NCBI GenBank assembly: GCA_037176905.1
Contig: JBBBWG010006668.1
Coordinates: forward strand, 19,729 to 83,728
DNA: 64,000 bases
Direction: 5' to 3'
Origin: Azolla pinnata
Taxonomy: Eukaryota; Streptophyta; Polypodiopsida; Salviniales; Salviniaceae
The translations under genes and the position numbers were made by a program. The notes under the pieces were generated by a model. The model was not told the origin of the DNA and ran no database searches. It worked only from the letters and a program-made list of their open reading frames with translations. Of the stretch, positions 1 through 11,280 are shown in pieces (position 1 is the stretch's first letter; the number at the start of each line of letters is the position of its first letter).

Positions 1-150
1 ATGCGATTCGATTCGATCTTCACAACGACACGATTCCGCTCGCTTCGATCGTTTGCATCGCCACGACTCGATTCGATTCGATGCGATCCGATCTTCACAA
101 CGACACGATTCCGCTCGCTTCGATCGTTTGCATCGCCACGACTCGATCCG
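1..150. repeat. 75-bp tandem duplication in GATTC-rich DNA
   Basis: Two near-identical copies with a 75-bp period: 'atcttcacaacgacacg' recurs at about 16 and 91. The copies are embedded in GATTC/GATCC-rich sequence that continues to about 212. No gene is supported here; open frames in several phases come from the repeat. Confidence 0.85.
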
Positions 151-213
151 ATCACCGGGCTCGAATTCGATCTGTGGCTCGACCCGAGCTCGGCTTCGAT
201 TCGATCCGATTGC

Positions 214-345
214 GGGGCATGAAATTCGGAAGTGGGCGATTCTGGGGCTTGAAATTTGGAAGTGGGCGATTCTGGGGCTTGAAATTTGGAAGTGGGCGAT
301 TCTGGGGCTTGAAATTTGGAAGTGGGCGATTTTGGGGCTTTTGAA
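214..345. repeat. 30-bp minisatellite, about 4.3 copies
   Basis: Units start at 214, 244, 274 and 304, with a partial unit at 334. Each carries 'gaaatttggaagtgggcga'. The first unit differs by a few bases and the others are almost identical. The period is a multiple of three, so all frames stay open through it; one frame reads GLEIWKWAIL repeatedly. A short GAA tract (about 348-362) follows. Confidence 0.9.
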
Positions 346-1717
346 AATGGAAGAAGAAGAAGGGAAGTGGGCGATTTGAGGGGGCCGGGCCTTGAAAGGT
401 CGTGGGCGAAATGGGCGATTCTCGGGCAAGAACAGGTCGTGTGGGGCGCAGGAAATGCACGGATTCGATCGATGATGGTGGGGCTTCGAGATGCGGGAGC
501 GATTTGATCGCCCTTTCTTGAAAGAAAACAGCATCTGGGCTTGTCCATGGATGGTCAGAGAGGCGAAGAAGCAGCAGAATCAGAAGCAGCAGAAGCATCA
601 GAAGCAGCAGCAGCAGCAGCAGCAGCGGAAAAGAAGCAGAAGAAAGGCCCGCGAAGCTTCCCGGAAGGTCCTACCTGAGACGGGGGTCGGTCTTCTTCCC
701 CTCTTCCTCCTCCTGCTTTCCTCGCTCCCTCCTCGTCATCGCTTTGCCCCATTTTTCTTCCTCCTCGTTGAATTCTGAAGAAAGCAAGCAACGGCGGAAA
801 GAGTACAGGCGGCACGGCACGGAACTGAACTGGAACCAGAACGGAGGAGCCAGGCTTATCTTCCGATCGCTGTGTGAGTTCTCTCCTTCTTCTCCCCCCT
901 CCCTGTTCTTTCAGGCCGTTTTCCTCCCGCGCATCAATCTCATAGAGATGCATGCGTTGCATTTGTGATTGATTGACGGTGGTGCCATCAAAGGAGAAGA
1001 GGAAGGAGCAGATAAAATCCTGCAGTTAGTTAGGGTTTTCCTTCAGAGCCTTGCTATCATTGCTAGTGCCGATTGCCCCTCCCGTTTGGAAAGCATCGCC
1101 ATCTTGGATTGGAATAGGACTTTGAGCAGGGCAATTCCCTGGCCTGCAGGATCTTTGGATTTTAGAATTCGGGCCCGGTGCAGCATTCGAGGCCGTCGAT
1201 CTTTTGGAGGGAGCATGCTTCATCGATGAAAGCTTAGGAAATCACAAGCATTGTATCGCGGTTTTGATTCGATCGCAAACACGCTTGATTGCCCTATCAT
1301 CTCTCGTTTCTGGAGACTTCATCTGTCGGGGTAAAAAAAAAAAGAAAGAAAAGGATCGACTTTAAGCTTCTATGGTTTGACAGCATATCGAGTTCTGCTT
1401 CAATCGCTGCCATTTCTGGTTTTTCGATATGATTTCTGAAAAAATGTGGCTAGGATCTTCTGTATGCGGAGATTCCACCCATCCAGGTCAAAAAAGAAGA
1501 TTGGCTAGAATCTCTTGTATCGGGAGATTCCACCTCTCTCGGCCAAAAAATTAAGATCAACCAGAAGATTCTATGTCAGGAGATTTCAGTCTATTCTAAT
1601 GATTTGGCAGCAGCCAGATCAAGCTGGTTTTGTTATATTTTTCTATATATGCCATTTTTGTTTCTTTTTCTCAATTTGATTTCGGTTCATTTCAGGGGGG
1701 AAGGGTACCTAAGAGGC
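346..1717 (+). other. 5' leader of the flippase gene with a probable leader intron
   Basis: No conserved coding sequence is seen. It contains a (CAG)n tract (about 601-628), a strong donor (GTGAGT at 874) and a pyrimidine-rich acceptor ending at 1695, just before the start codon. I infer an untranslated exon ending at 873 and a leader intron of about 822 bp (874-1695). The transcription start cannot be fixed from sequence alone. Confidence 0.45.
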
Positions 1718-4700
1718 ATGAGTTCAACGGAGCATCCGATTGATAGTAACCATAGGAGGAAGAAGAAGAAGAAGATTAGGATAAGCAAGCTTTACTCCTA
1801 TTCATGTGTTCGCCCTACCGTAGAGGACGGTGATTCAAAGGCTCCTCTCGGAGGTCCAGGTTTCTCTCGGGTAGTATTTGCGAATCAAGCAGAGAGGCAC
1901 CAAACCAAGCCTTTCAACTACCCTTCCAATTATGTCTCTACCACTAAGTATAGCCTCATCACATTCTTTCCGAAAGCTTTGTTCGAGCAGTTTAGACGAG
2001 TTGCGAATCTGTATTTCCTATTGTCTGCTGCGCTGTCCCTCACACCGCTCACTCCTTTGACGCCTGGGTCTATGATCGCTCCACTCGTATTTGTAGTCGG
2101 AATGAGTATGCTCAAAGAGGCCATTGAAGATTGGCGGAGATTTTTGCAGGTTTGGTTATATGAAACTTTTTCTTTTGTTCTACAACATCCTATATATATA
2201 CATATACACATCCGCACACATACATATATATATCTGTATGTATGTGTATAATTGCGGTTTCTAGACTCAATCAATCCTTGCACTCTGTTTTCGAAAGAGA
2301 AAGGTGGAAATAGCCATTTGGACATATCTATCTTATATGTATTGTAGATTCAAGGGTGTGATGACATAATAATAACCGCTATTAAGGGAAACAAAATCTC
2401 CTTGCATTGTCATGGACATGAATTGCATTTGATCAAATCACTTGATTGATTGCTGGAGGATGAGATCACTTGATGACTTTTTAAATGTCGCTGGATGATA
2501 GATTGGTTGATGACATTGTTTTGTAAAGGATAAAGAAGTCAGCTCTCGAAAGAGAAAGGTGGAAATAGACATTTGGACATATCTATCTTATATGTATTGT
2601 AGATTCAAGGGTGTGATGACATAATAATAACCGCTATTATCTACATCTTTGAGGGAAACAAAATCTCCTTGCATTGTCATGGACATGAATTGCATTTGAT
2701 CAAATCACTTGATTGATTGCTGGAGGATGAGATCAGTTGATGTTTTTCTAAACGTCGCTGGATGATAGATTGGTTGAACTGACATCGTTTTGTACAGGAT
2801 AAAGAAGTCAACTCTCGAATTGTGAGAGTCCACGTTAAGGATGGTGTCTTTGCAGATACGGAATGGAAAGATGTTCGGGTAGGTGATGTTGTACGAGTGG
2901 AAAGAGACGAGTTCTTTCCATCTGACCTTCTTTTCCTTTCATCCAACTTCCCAGATGGTATCTGCTATGTGGAAACCATGAACTTGGATGGAGAGACAAA
3001 TTTGAAGCTGAAAAAGACAGATGAATCCACCATGGGCCTGGAAGGGGATGAGGATTTCAAAGACTTTTCAGGAACCATTCGATGCGAGGATCCAAATGCT
3101 AATCTCTACAGCTTTGTGGGAAATCTAGAGCTTGAGGATTCTGTCATTCCTCTTGGTCCTCAACAGATCTTGCTTAGAGACTCCAAGCTCCGCAATACCC
3201 AGTATATATATGGAGTAGTAATTTTTAGTGGTCATGATTCAAAGGTGATGCAGAATACCACTGACCCTCCCTCAAAAAGAAGTCGTATTGAGCGTAAGAT
3301 GGATATAATCATATACTTCCTCTTTTCTGTGTTAGTCTTCATGTCCATGGTTGGAGCGGTTATATTCAGCATCCGAACAAAAAATGACATGCCACAGTGG
3401 TGGTATCTTCGTCCAGATAGTGTCACAAGCTTTTACAATCCAAAACGTGCTGCGCTTTCTGGCTTGTTGCAGTTTGTGACAGCTGTTATCTTGTATGGCT
3501 ACTTAATACCAATCTCTCTCTATGTCTCAATAGAGATAGTGAAAGTACTTCAAGCAATGTTCATCAACCAAGATATCCACATGTATTATGAGGAGCTTGA
3601 TAAGCCAGCTCGTGCTCGTACATCGAACCTCAATGAAGAGCTTGGCCAGGTTGATACAATTCTTTCAGATAAGACGGGTACTCTCACATGCAACCAAATG
3701 GAATTTTTGAAGTGCTCAATATCAGGGGTCTCATATGGAGTAGGAGTAACTGAAGTAGAGAGAGCTGCAGCTAAAAGGATGAAGAAGAATATTGTGGAGG
3801 AGTTTAGCCACTCAGAGGATGGAGAATATGTGAGAACTCACGACAGCGAAGTCACAGAGATGGTGGAAAAACCTCATGTTAAGGGTTTTAACTTTCGTGA
3901 TTCACGCCTCATGAATGGAGCTTGGATTTCACAGCAAAAACCGGATCTCATCAGATTGTTTTTCCGTACCCTAGCTGTATGCCATACAGCTATACCTGAG
4001 GAGGACGATGATGGACACATCGAATATGAAGCAGAATCACCTGATGAAGGAGCATTTGTAATTGCAGCCCGGGAATTTGGATTCGAATTCTTCAAGCGAT
4101 CTCAAACAAGTGTTCATGTGAGGGAAGACGATCCAGTCCTAGGAAAAGGTGAACGGTACGTTGTTCATGTTAGCCTTTAGAAGACATTTATATATCTTTC
4201 TTTCTTCCTTCCTTTGACGTTTCTGTGTTACATCCAAAAGCTAAATAATGATTCGTCTTATACTGAATAGTGGTTTTATACTAAAAAGAAGTTGCACTGC
4301 ACATCAGAGAGTATAAGGTGCTGAATTTGCTGGAGTTCAACAGTACCCGGAAACGCATGTCGGTTGTTATTCGAGATCCAGAGGGCCAGATCTTTGTGTT
4401 CTGCAAAGGAGCCGACAGGTTTGGTCTAGAATTACCTTTTCACAATTGACCGTGTTATTATAATATAACTTTTTTCTTTTCAAAACAAGGCATTTGTCTG
4501 ATTGTATGGAGTTTCTATACCTATTTAAGGTTTTGTTGTTCTGGGTTTATTGCAACAGTGTGATCTTTGAACGACTAGGGGAAAGTGGAAGAGAGTATGT
4601 GGAGAAGACCAAGGACCACCTAGCTAAGTATGGAGATGCAGGGCTCAGAACCCTGGCTTTGGCATACAGGAAGCTGGATGAATCAACATATCAAGAATGG

Positions 4701-7700
4701 AATGAAGTGTTTCAGAAAGCTAAAATTACCATCGACGCAAACAGAAGTACAAAATTAGATGAAGCAGCTGAGATGATTGAGAAAGACTTGATCCTTGTAG
4801 GAGCAACTGCTGTTGAGGACAAATTGCAAAAAGGGGTCTGTATGCCGAAATTTGAGAGGAAATTTCATTCTGGTGGGCATCAAGATCGTTAATATATTTT
4901 TTTTCTCTACATTTTGGGCAGGTTCCACAGTGTATTGATAAACTTGCTTTGGCTGGTCTTAAGATTTGGGTTTTGACTGGTGACAAACTAGAAACTGCCA
5001 TCAACATTGGGTATGATATATTTTTCCTTCAATTAGTCAGCCACTTGGTGAAGCATGAATAGAATGATCAAATTTTAAAACTGTAAACCCTTTCAATGTA
5101 CTGGATCTGCAGGTTTGCTTGTAGCCTGCTCCGGCAAGACATGAAACAAATTATTGTAACATTAGACACCGACGTTGTGAGAGCCGCTGAAGAACAAAAT
5201 GATAAAGATGCAGTCATCAAGGTATTTCCATCCCAAATAAGATCAGTAATCTACAGAAACTGACTCATATTCAAAGTGAGCATAAATATTTATGGGTCAT
5301 GTCGCTTTCTATTCAGGTGTCTAAAGATACCATTTTGAACCAACTGAGCATTGCAGAGAAGCAAATTCTAGATCTAGGGCTGGATACGAGTTTTGCACTT
5401 ATAATTGATGGGAAAGCCTTGGGATATGCTTTGGAAGATGCAATGAAAGGAAAATTCCTTCAGATAGCCATAAAATGTGCTTCAGTAATATGTTGCCGTG
5501 TTTCACCCAAGCAAAAAGCCCTGGTATGGCTTTTATTAGAGCTGAAGTTTCGCCTTTCTTTAAGTAATCAATGAATATATGCTTTGGTTGTTGATGGACC
5601 CCCTGACAGGTGACCAGACTTGTCAAGGAAGGAACAGGGAAGACTACTTTGGCTGTAGGTGATGGTGCGAATGATGTAGGTATGATCCAGGAGGCAGACA
5701 TTGGCATTGGCATCAGTGGAGTGGAAGGAATGCAGGTTTGTGTGTGACTTTAACTCGCTCACTTTGGATGATGTCAGAAATGGAAATCCAAACTAGATTC
5801 AAGATCTGCAGTAATGCAGAATACAGGAGTGAAATGTGTATGCAGACGAAAGAAAGAAGATTATAAGCAGTAATCATGAGCCTAATGCCCTCTACACATT
5901 GGAAAAAAAAACTTTGTTATTGAGTGGTTTACATGGAGGTTCACAGAGATGGGAAATGTTCTTCACGTGGACATTGGATGGCCATGGCTGCATTTATATT
6001 GTATAGGGAGCACCTCGCAAGTGAGGTGTTGATATGTTGATGGCCCTTCACTGGTAAGGTGAGCAAAAACAAATTCTTGCCTGTGTGCCAGGCCTAAATG
6101 GATTTACTGATTACAAAAAACCCATTCTAGACTCAATCACACCAAGCTATGAACCACTTGGAAGACTGGATTTGAGAATAGAGAGATTTCCATCAGATGA
6201 AGGAGCTGTGTAATGTTCTCATAAATCTTCAGGAGCCAGCCTTTTCTCATGGATTGTTGTTAAGGTTGTTCAAACTTTGGGATTAAAGGGGTAGTTGAAA
6301 TACTGGCTGATTGGAGATTCCTGGAATGGCTAAAGCCTTTGTCGTGCAACGATGGGATAAGATAGGTTGTATATTGAGCTGGGAGGGGAGTGGCAGCATA
6401 GGGAATGTATGAAAATCAAGGTAATTGTTTGTAGATGTAACTTTGGAGTTTGAGCACTCAGAAGCGGATCTGATAAATCTAAAGACAGATGGAGGGTTGA
6501 GATTTTGAGCACATGAGAGAGTGAGTGAATTGCATACAACTTTCATTTTTTTTTTTTGACAGGCGGTCATGGCAAGTGATTTCTCTATTGCGCAGTTCCG
6601 CTTTCTTGAGAGGCTTTTGATTGTTCATGGTCATTGGTGCTACAAAAGGATTGCAACCATGGTATTTATATAGCTTGATCTAGATGCAAATATTGCTGAT
6701 GAAATGAAGAGTTGGCTTGTTTTAGATGCAAATAAGTGCTCTCTTGGATTGTTGTAACTTCTGACTGGTTTTGCAGGTGTGCTACTTTTTCTACAAGAAC
6801 ATTCTCTTTGGATTGACACTATTTTACTTTCAAACTTTCTCGAATTTCTCGGGCCAAACCCTCTACAACGATTGGTTTAATGCACTCTTCAATGTTTTCT
6901 TTACATCCTTGCCAGTGCTTGCCCTGGGAGTATTTGAACAAGATGTTTCAGCTGAAGTATGTCTTGAGGTATGTCCAGCTTACTCTCTTTGAAAAGCGAA
7001 GGGGAAAAAAGAACACCGGGTACCACTAGTTTGTTGAATATTGAACACAAATACTGCTAAATATACCGAAGTGGCCAGAACACCACTAAATTTCCACTGG
7101 TTTACCAGGATATTCCGCTACATTTTATCAGTCTTGTACTTCCGTCCTAGTATACCAAAACATTTTAGTGGGGTTTTGGTGCATTTCCATTGTATGATAG
7201 CCGAATCCCCGTAGAAAATACAGAACAATTTATTCGGTTCCTCCTCAATATGATGTCTCTCTGGTAAGCAAAGTCTCTCTGGTAAATAAATGTATCATGC
7301 TAGCTAATGGTTAAGTGGTTTTATCATAATATACAATATTCAAGCCCACACATTTCATCTTCTAGCCTCTAATCAGTCGGTTGGATTAATTACTGAGAAT
7401 GTTAAATCTTAGTTACCCTCTTTCGTAGTTCCCAAACATATTTCAGCGAGGTCCAAAAAGACACGTTCTATCCAAGCCCGCGCATTTCATCATCTAGGGA
7501 CGAATGAATCCGTTGGATTTGCGGAGAATGTTAAACATCTGGTTTACTCTCTTTTTGTAGTTCCCGAGCATATATCAGCAAGGTCCGAAAAACAGGTTCT
7601 TCAGCTGGATGCGGATCCAGAGCTGGATGTTGAATGGCGTATACGGTTCGGTGGCAGCGTTCTTTCTGACGGTGGGGATACTCCAACCCCAGGCATTCAG

Positions 7701-8238
7701 GGAGCGTGGAGAAGTGGCAGGGTTCGAATCGCTGGGGGCCACCATGTACACGACCATCATTTGGGTCGTGAACGTGCAAATCGCGCTCATAACCAGCTAC
7801 TTCACGTGGATCCAGCATGTTGTGATATGGGGCAGCATCCTCTTCTGGTACATCTTCCTCATGATCTACGGGGTCATCACCCCGCTCTTCTCTTCGAATG
7901 CGTTCCTGGTTCTGTACGAGGCATTGGCTCCATCGCCCATGTACTGGCTCTCGACGCTCGCTGTGGGGACTGCGTGCATCTTGCCGTACCTCGTCCTATC
8001 GGCGTTTCAAGCGCGGTTCCGGCCCATGGACCATCAGATCATCCAGGAGATCAAGTACCTGAACAAGGATTTGCATGACCCCGGGATGTGGTCCGAGGAG
8101 CGCGAGAAAGCCGTCGAAAGATCGGATGTGGGCTTCACTGCGATGCTGCGTCAGCTCCGGCGCAAGCTGCGCAAGCCCCCCGCTGTGAACCACCACCACC
8201 CCGACGCCGATAGGAGGCATCATGTGGAGATCCTTTGA
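1718..8238 (+). CDS. P4-type phospholipid-transporting ATPase (flippase), ALA family
   Basis: This is an aminophospholipid flippase that moves lipids to the cytosolic leaflet using ATP and a phospho-aspartate cycle. Exons are 1718-2149, 2798-4155, 4308-4418, 4559-4835, 4922-5010, 5113-5221, 5317-5523, 5610-5735, 6563-6661, 6777-6968 and 7561-8238, giving 1225 aa, the usual size for plant ALA proteins. Visible motifs are the actuator loop DGET (residues 208-211), [12 protein letters not shown] in membrane segment 4, the phosphorylation site DKTGT (D435), the nucleotide-site FCKGADSVIFER, and the hinge [16 protein letters not shown]. The start is the first in-frame Met after a leader-intron acceptor at 1695; its basic N-terminus (RRKKKKK) fits the ALA4-12 clade. 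Plant ALAs normally pair with an ALIS/CDC50 subunit, which is not in this window. All junction phases agree. Two introns (1 and 10) carry duplicated splice acceptors. The subclass within ALA4-12 is not resolved. Confidence 0.96.
2292..2817 (+). repeat. 255-bp tandem duplication across intron 1/exon 2 of the flippase gene
   Basis: Copy 1 spans about 2292-2546 and copy 2 about 2547-2817. Both contain the same intron text, then an acceptor, then GATAAAGAAGTC. The real acceptor is tacag|GAT (exon from 2798). The upstream copy is taaag|GAT (pseudo-exon from 2529) and soon runs into a stop. Copy 2 has a short extra insertion near 2640. Confidence 0.9.
7341..7603 (+). repeat. 132-bp tandem duplication across intron 10/exon 11 of the flippase gene
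   Basis: Copy 1 (about 7341-7472) and copy 2 (about 7473-7603) share intron text, a 'gtag' acceptor and about 40 bases of exon 11. The real exon starts at 7561 and reads [10 protein letters not shown]. The upstream copy starts at 7429, reads [10 protein letters not shown] and then diverges to a stop. Copy 1 is the more decayed one. Confidence 0.88.
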
Positions 8239-9419
8239 ACTCCTTCCTGTCTTTGCCCCATCTGCTAAACACTGGTAAAAACAAATCCCTCTCCTCTCTG
8301 ATCACACAGATTCCTCTCTCTGCTCGTATGCATTTTCACTTCCTTCTTTATATAACGGTTTCGATGAAAATCGAAAGCAAATTTGGAGGTCATGTGATTG
8401 ATCGGTGGGCCAGGATCGTCGAAGGAGAGGCCTGTTCTTGTCATATACTATGTCCCTCCTAAAACCACATTCTTTTTTTTTGTATATGTCACCATTTTTT
8501 CCTTCTATCTAACATTGGATATCCCAAAATAAGCTATATATTGATATAAGATATATATAGCTTGGATTGATCCACCTGACCCAATCTCCAACAGCTTTGA
8601 GAAATCCCAGCCCGTTTTATTCTTTTTCTGTAAAAACCCCATATGAGATTCATGCTGTAAAATGAATAAAATCCATACTTTTTCCCGCTGAATGAACAAG
8701 GAATATACTGTAGAATACTATCTGAACCAGAATCCGTGTTGCAGTATATTTTGATCTCCTAGACATATATCTCTTTTTGATGGGCTATATCTCCCTAATG
8801 GTAAGCCAAATGCTCATCTCTATACCTAGCCTATACTCGCAAGCCCCGAGTTCAGATCTCTGAAATTAGATTGCTTCCTATCATGTTTATTACTAGTTAT
8901 ATGGCACTTGCCATTTATGTAGAGTACGAAGGCATTGTTCTATCCTCGGATATCATGCGCTTGAACACCTGCGAAATCTGTGGAAATTGTTGTGCATTTG
9001 AAGTGAATGATGGGCAGCTATTCCAATATTGGCTATAGCTGATTGAAAGTGGGGCTAGAAGCCATTGATTTCACAACACATTGTGGGTGCTCGGAGGCCC
9101 AGTTCCATTCTCTGCAGGAATGGGCAGGTTGACTGAAATGGGAGATGGGTTTTCTGCTTGAAATGAGGATGGGACCTTTTTCTTCTGTTGCAGGCTTGTT
9201 ATGGGAAATCTAGTTTGAGATGCAGTGTGTACAACATGTACATGTATATGTGTACAGAAGGCTCTTCTTAGGTCAAATTCTGGTGGGGTTCTTTTTGGGT
9301 TTGCAGGCATGGGACCAGAGCCATGCTATGCTCTCTGATCTGGTTTGCCCTTCCCTTTTCTTCAAGGGCATGAATGAACTGATGGGGTGGGGTTTTTCTT
9401 CTTGTCTTTTGAAATGATG
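8239..9419. other. 3' flank of the flippase gene and intergenic DNA
   Basis: No gene is seen. An AATAAA-type polyadenylation signal lies near 8662 (aatgaataaaatcc), about 425 bp after the stop codon. The rest is unique AT-rich sequence. Confidence 0.6.
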
Positions 9420-9469
9420 ATAGAAGAAGAAGAAGAAGAAGAAGAAGAAGAAGAAGAAGAAGAAAGATC
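9420..9469. repeat. (GAA)n microsatellite
   Basis: An almost perfect GAA run of about 14-15 units lies immediately before the GATGGT array. Confidence 0.95.
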
Positions 9470-9484
9470 CATGGGGGCTTTGAA

Positions 9485-9841
9485 TAATCTTTTGATGATG
9501 ATGGTTGTGGTGATGATGGTGGTGGTGGTGGTGATGATGGTGATGGTGGTGGTGATGATGGTGATGGTGATGGTGATGATGGTGGTGGTGGTGGTGGTGA
9601 TGATGATGATGGTGATGACGGTGGTGGTGGTGGTGGTGATGATGGTGGTGGTGGTGATGGTGGTGGTGGTGATGATGATGGTGGTGGTGGTGATGATGAT
9701 GGTGATGATAGTGGTGATGATGATGGTGATGATGTTGATGATAATGTTGATGATAGTGGATGGTGGTGGTGCTGATGATGATGGTGGTGGTGATTCTGGT
9801 GGTGATGATGATGATGATGATGATGGTGGTGGTGATTGTGG

Positions 9842-9872
<31 letters not shown>

Positions 9873-10087
9873 GGTGGTGGTGATTGTGGTGATGATGATG
9901 GTGGTGATCATGATGGTGGTGATGTTGGTGATGACGATGATGGTGGTGATGGTGGTGGTGATGGTGGTGGTGGTGATGGTGGTGGTGATGGTGGTGGTGA
10001 TGGTGGTGATGGTGATGGTGATTGAGGTGATGATGATGATGGTGGTGATTATGGTGATGATGATGATGGTGGTGGTGGTGGTGGCTA
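9485..10087. repeat. (GATGGT)n / (GAT)n-(GGT)n array
   Basis: About 600 bp of mixed GAT, GGT and TGATGG units. Stop codons are absent from several frames on both strands, so long poly-His, poly-Val/Met and poly-Asp/Gly frames appear. They have no flanking unique domain and I treat them as repeat artefacts. Confidence 0.95.
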
Positions 10088-10226
10088 TGTAGCTGCTCAA
10101 GATATGATGATGATGGTGTGACCATGATAATGTTGGTGGCCACCATCATGTCCATGATGGTGATGTTCCTGATGGATGGGATCATGATTATGTTGCCGAT
10201 GCTGATGATGGTGTTGATGATGCTTT

Positions 10227-10327
10227 CCACGCGATCACCATCATCATCATCACCACTGTCGTCATCATACCACTGCCACTGTCATCACCATCATCACCAT
10301 CCTCACCATCATCATCATCATCACCGT
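10227..10327. repeat. (CATCAC)n tract, inverted relative to the upstream array
   Basis: Runs of ATCACC/CATCAT here are the reverse complement of the GATGGT array at 9485-10087, so the two form a spaced inverted repeat about 140 bp apart. Confidence 0.85.
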
Positions 10328-11230
10328 TGTCATATAGTCAACTTGAACAACGGATCATAATTATCGCTAATCATGCGCCTGAATCGTAACCCTCCTCTGC
10401 TAATGATTCTCACCGATTCTGCACTAATCACCACCAGCAATCGCAACCACCTAATTAGAAGGTAAATAGTTTAGCCACAGAATCACTAGATGTAGTAGAC
10501 GTATATTATTGACGATTTCAACTAGATACCACAGGAGTGCTTCCCCATTCGTTTGTTAATCAACGCATAAATCTTGTGTTTTCCACCGCTAATAAAGGGA
10601 CAAAAAAAATAAAAGGAGAGCTTAAAAGCGGAAAAGATCCTTAGTCTCGATCGAGGACCCCAGAAAGGATCCATGAACAGATACAGACAGATCGAACAGT
10701 ATCTGGAGCCGATCCAGATCCCGTAGGACCACACTTCTTCTTCGTCTTTGTCTTCGTCTTTGGATTCGTATCCGTGTTCATATTCATACGTGTGTGACGT
10801 GGCCTTCCATTCAGAAGAAACAAAGGAAATGTCAAGTTGCTCTGAGCTAGCAGAACCGGATGGGCAATCGATCGATTCCTTCACTCGCAGCAGAGCGATC
10901 TGCATATTGATCAGCGGGCTCGATCTGAGCTGACATCGAGACCTCGACTTGGCTTTCAGGCTTTTCAAACCTACGCATCGAGTCGACTAAAACCTCGAGC
11001 TTGTCGAAACTCGGGGGCGAGAGATACGAAGGAAAAAGTAAAGTTGTGTCAGAAATCGAGAGCAGGGGACAGGCCAAGAGCCATACAGACTTAACTGCCT
11101 GCATCAAGAAGCTCGTAGCTTCCTCCTCGCATGGCATCGGATTTTTTCAGAGTTCAAATAGGTGGATCAAAGCTTAACCGAAATAGGCTGTGAAACTGGT
11201 CTAGTCAAGTCAAGGCTCTAGTCAAGTCAA
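10328..11230. other. Intergenic stretch with one doubtful minus-strand ORF
   Basis: Mostly unique sequence. A minus-strand ATG ORF at 11137-10847 (96 aa, starting MPCEEEATSFLMQAVKSVW) and an overlapping frame with KDEDKDEEE from a short acidic repeat (about 10730-10770) are open. I recognise no family, and no splice structure convinces me. Confidence 0.35.
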
Positions 11231-11240
11231 TCTATATAAG
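11228..11240 (+). promoter_or_regulatory. TATA-box-like site upstream of the telomere-like array
   Basis: The sequence tctatataaggg is a close match to a plant TATA box. It lies about 40-50 bp before the first CCCTAAA-type units, after a direct repeat of tagtcaagtcaa (about 11200-11230). Promoter activity is an inference. Confidence 0.35.
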
Positions 11241-11280
11241 GGCTTTCGTCTTTCACTATGTATGATATGCAGCCCTAAAC

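Noticed and set aside
8780-8880. Possible tRNA-like sequence (gggctatatctccctaatgg ... gagttcagatctct)
   Set aside because: It does not fold into a closed acceptor stem or anticodon arm; only loose box resemblance.
9268-10230. Poly-His/Pro/Ser-rich 320-aa minus-strand frame and the poly-Val/Met, poly-Asp plus-strand frames
   Set aside because: All are readings of the GATGGT repeat with no unique domain; several start at non-ATG codons.
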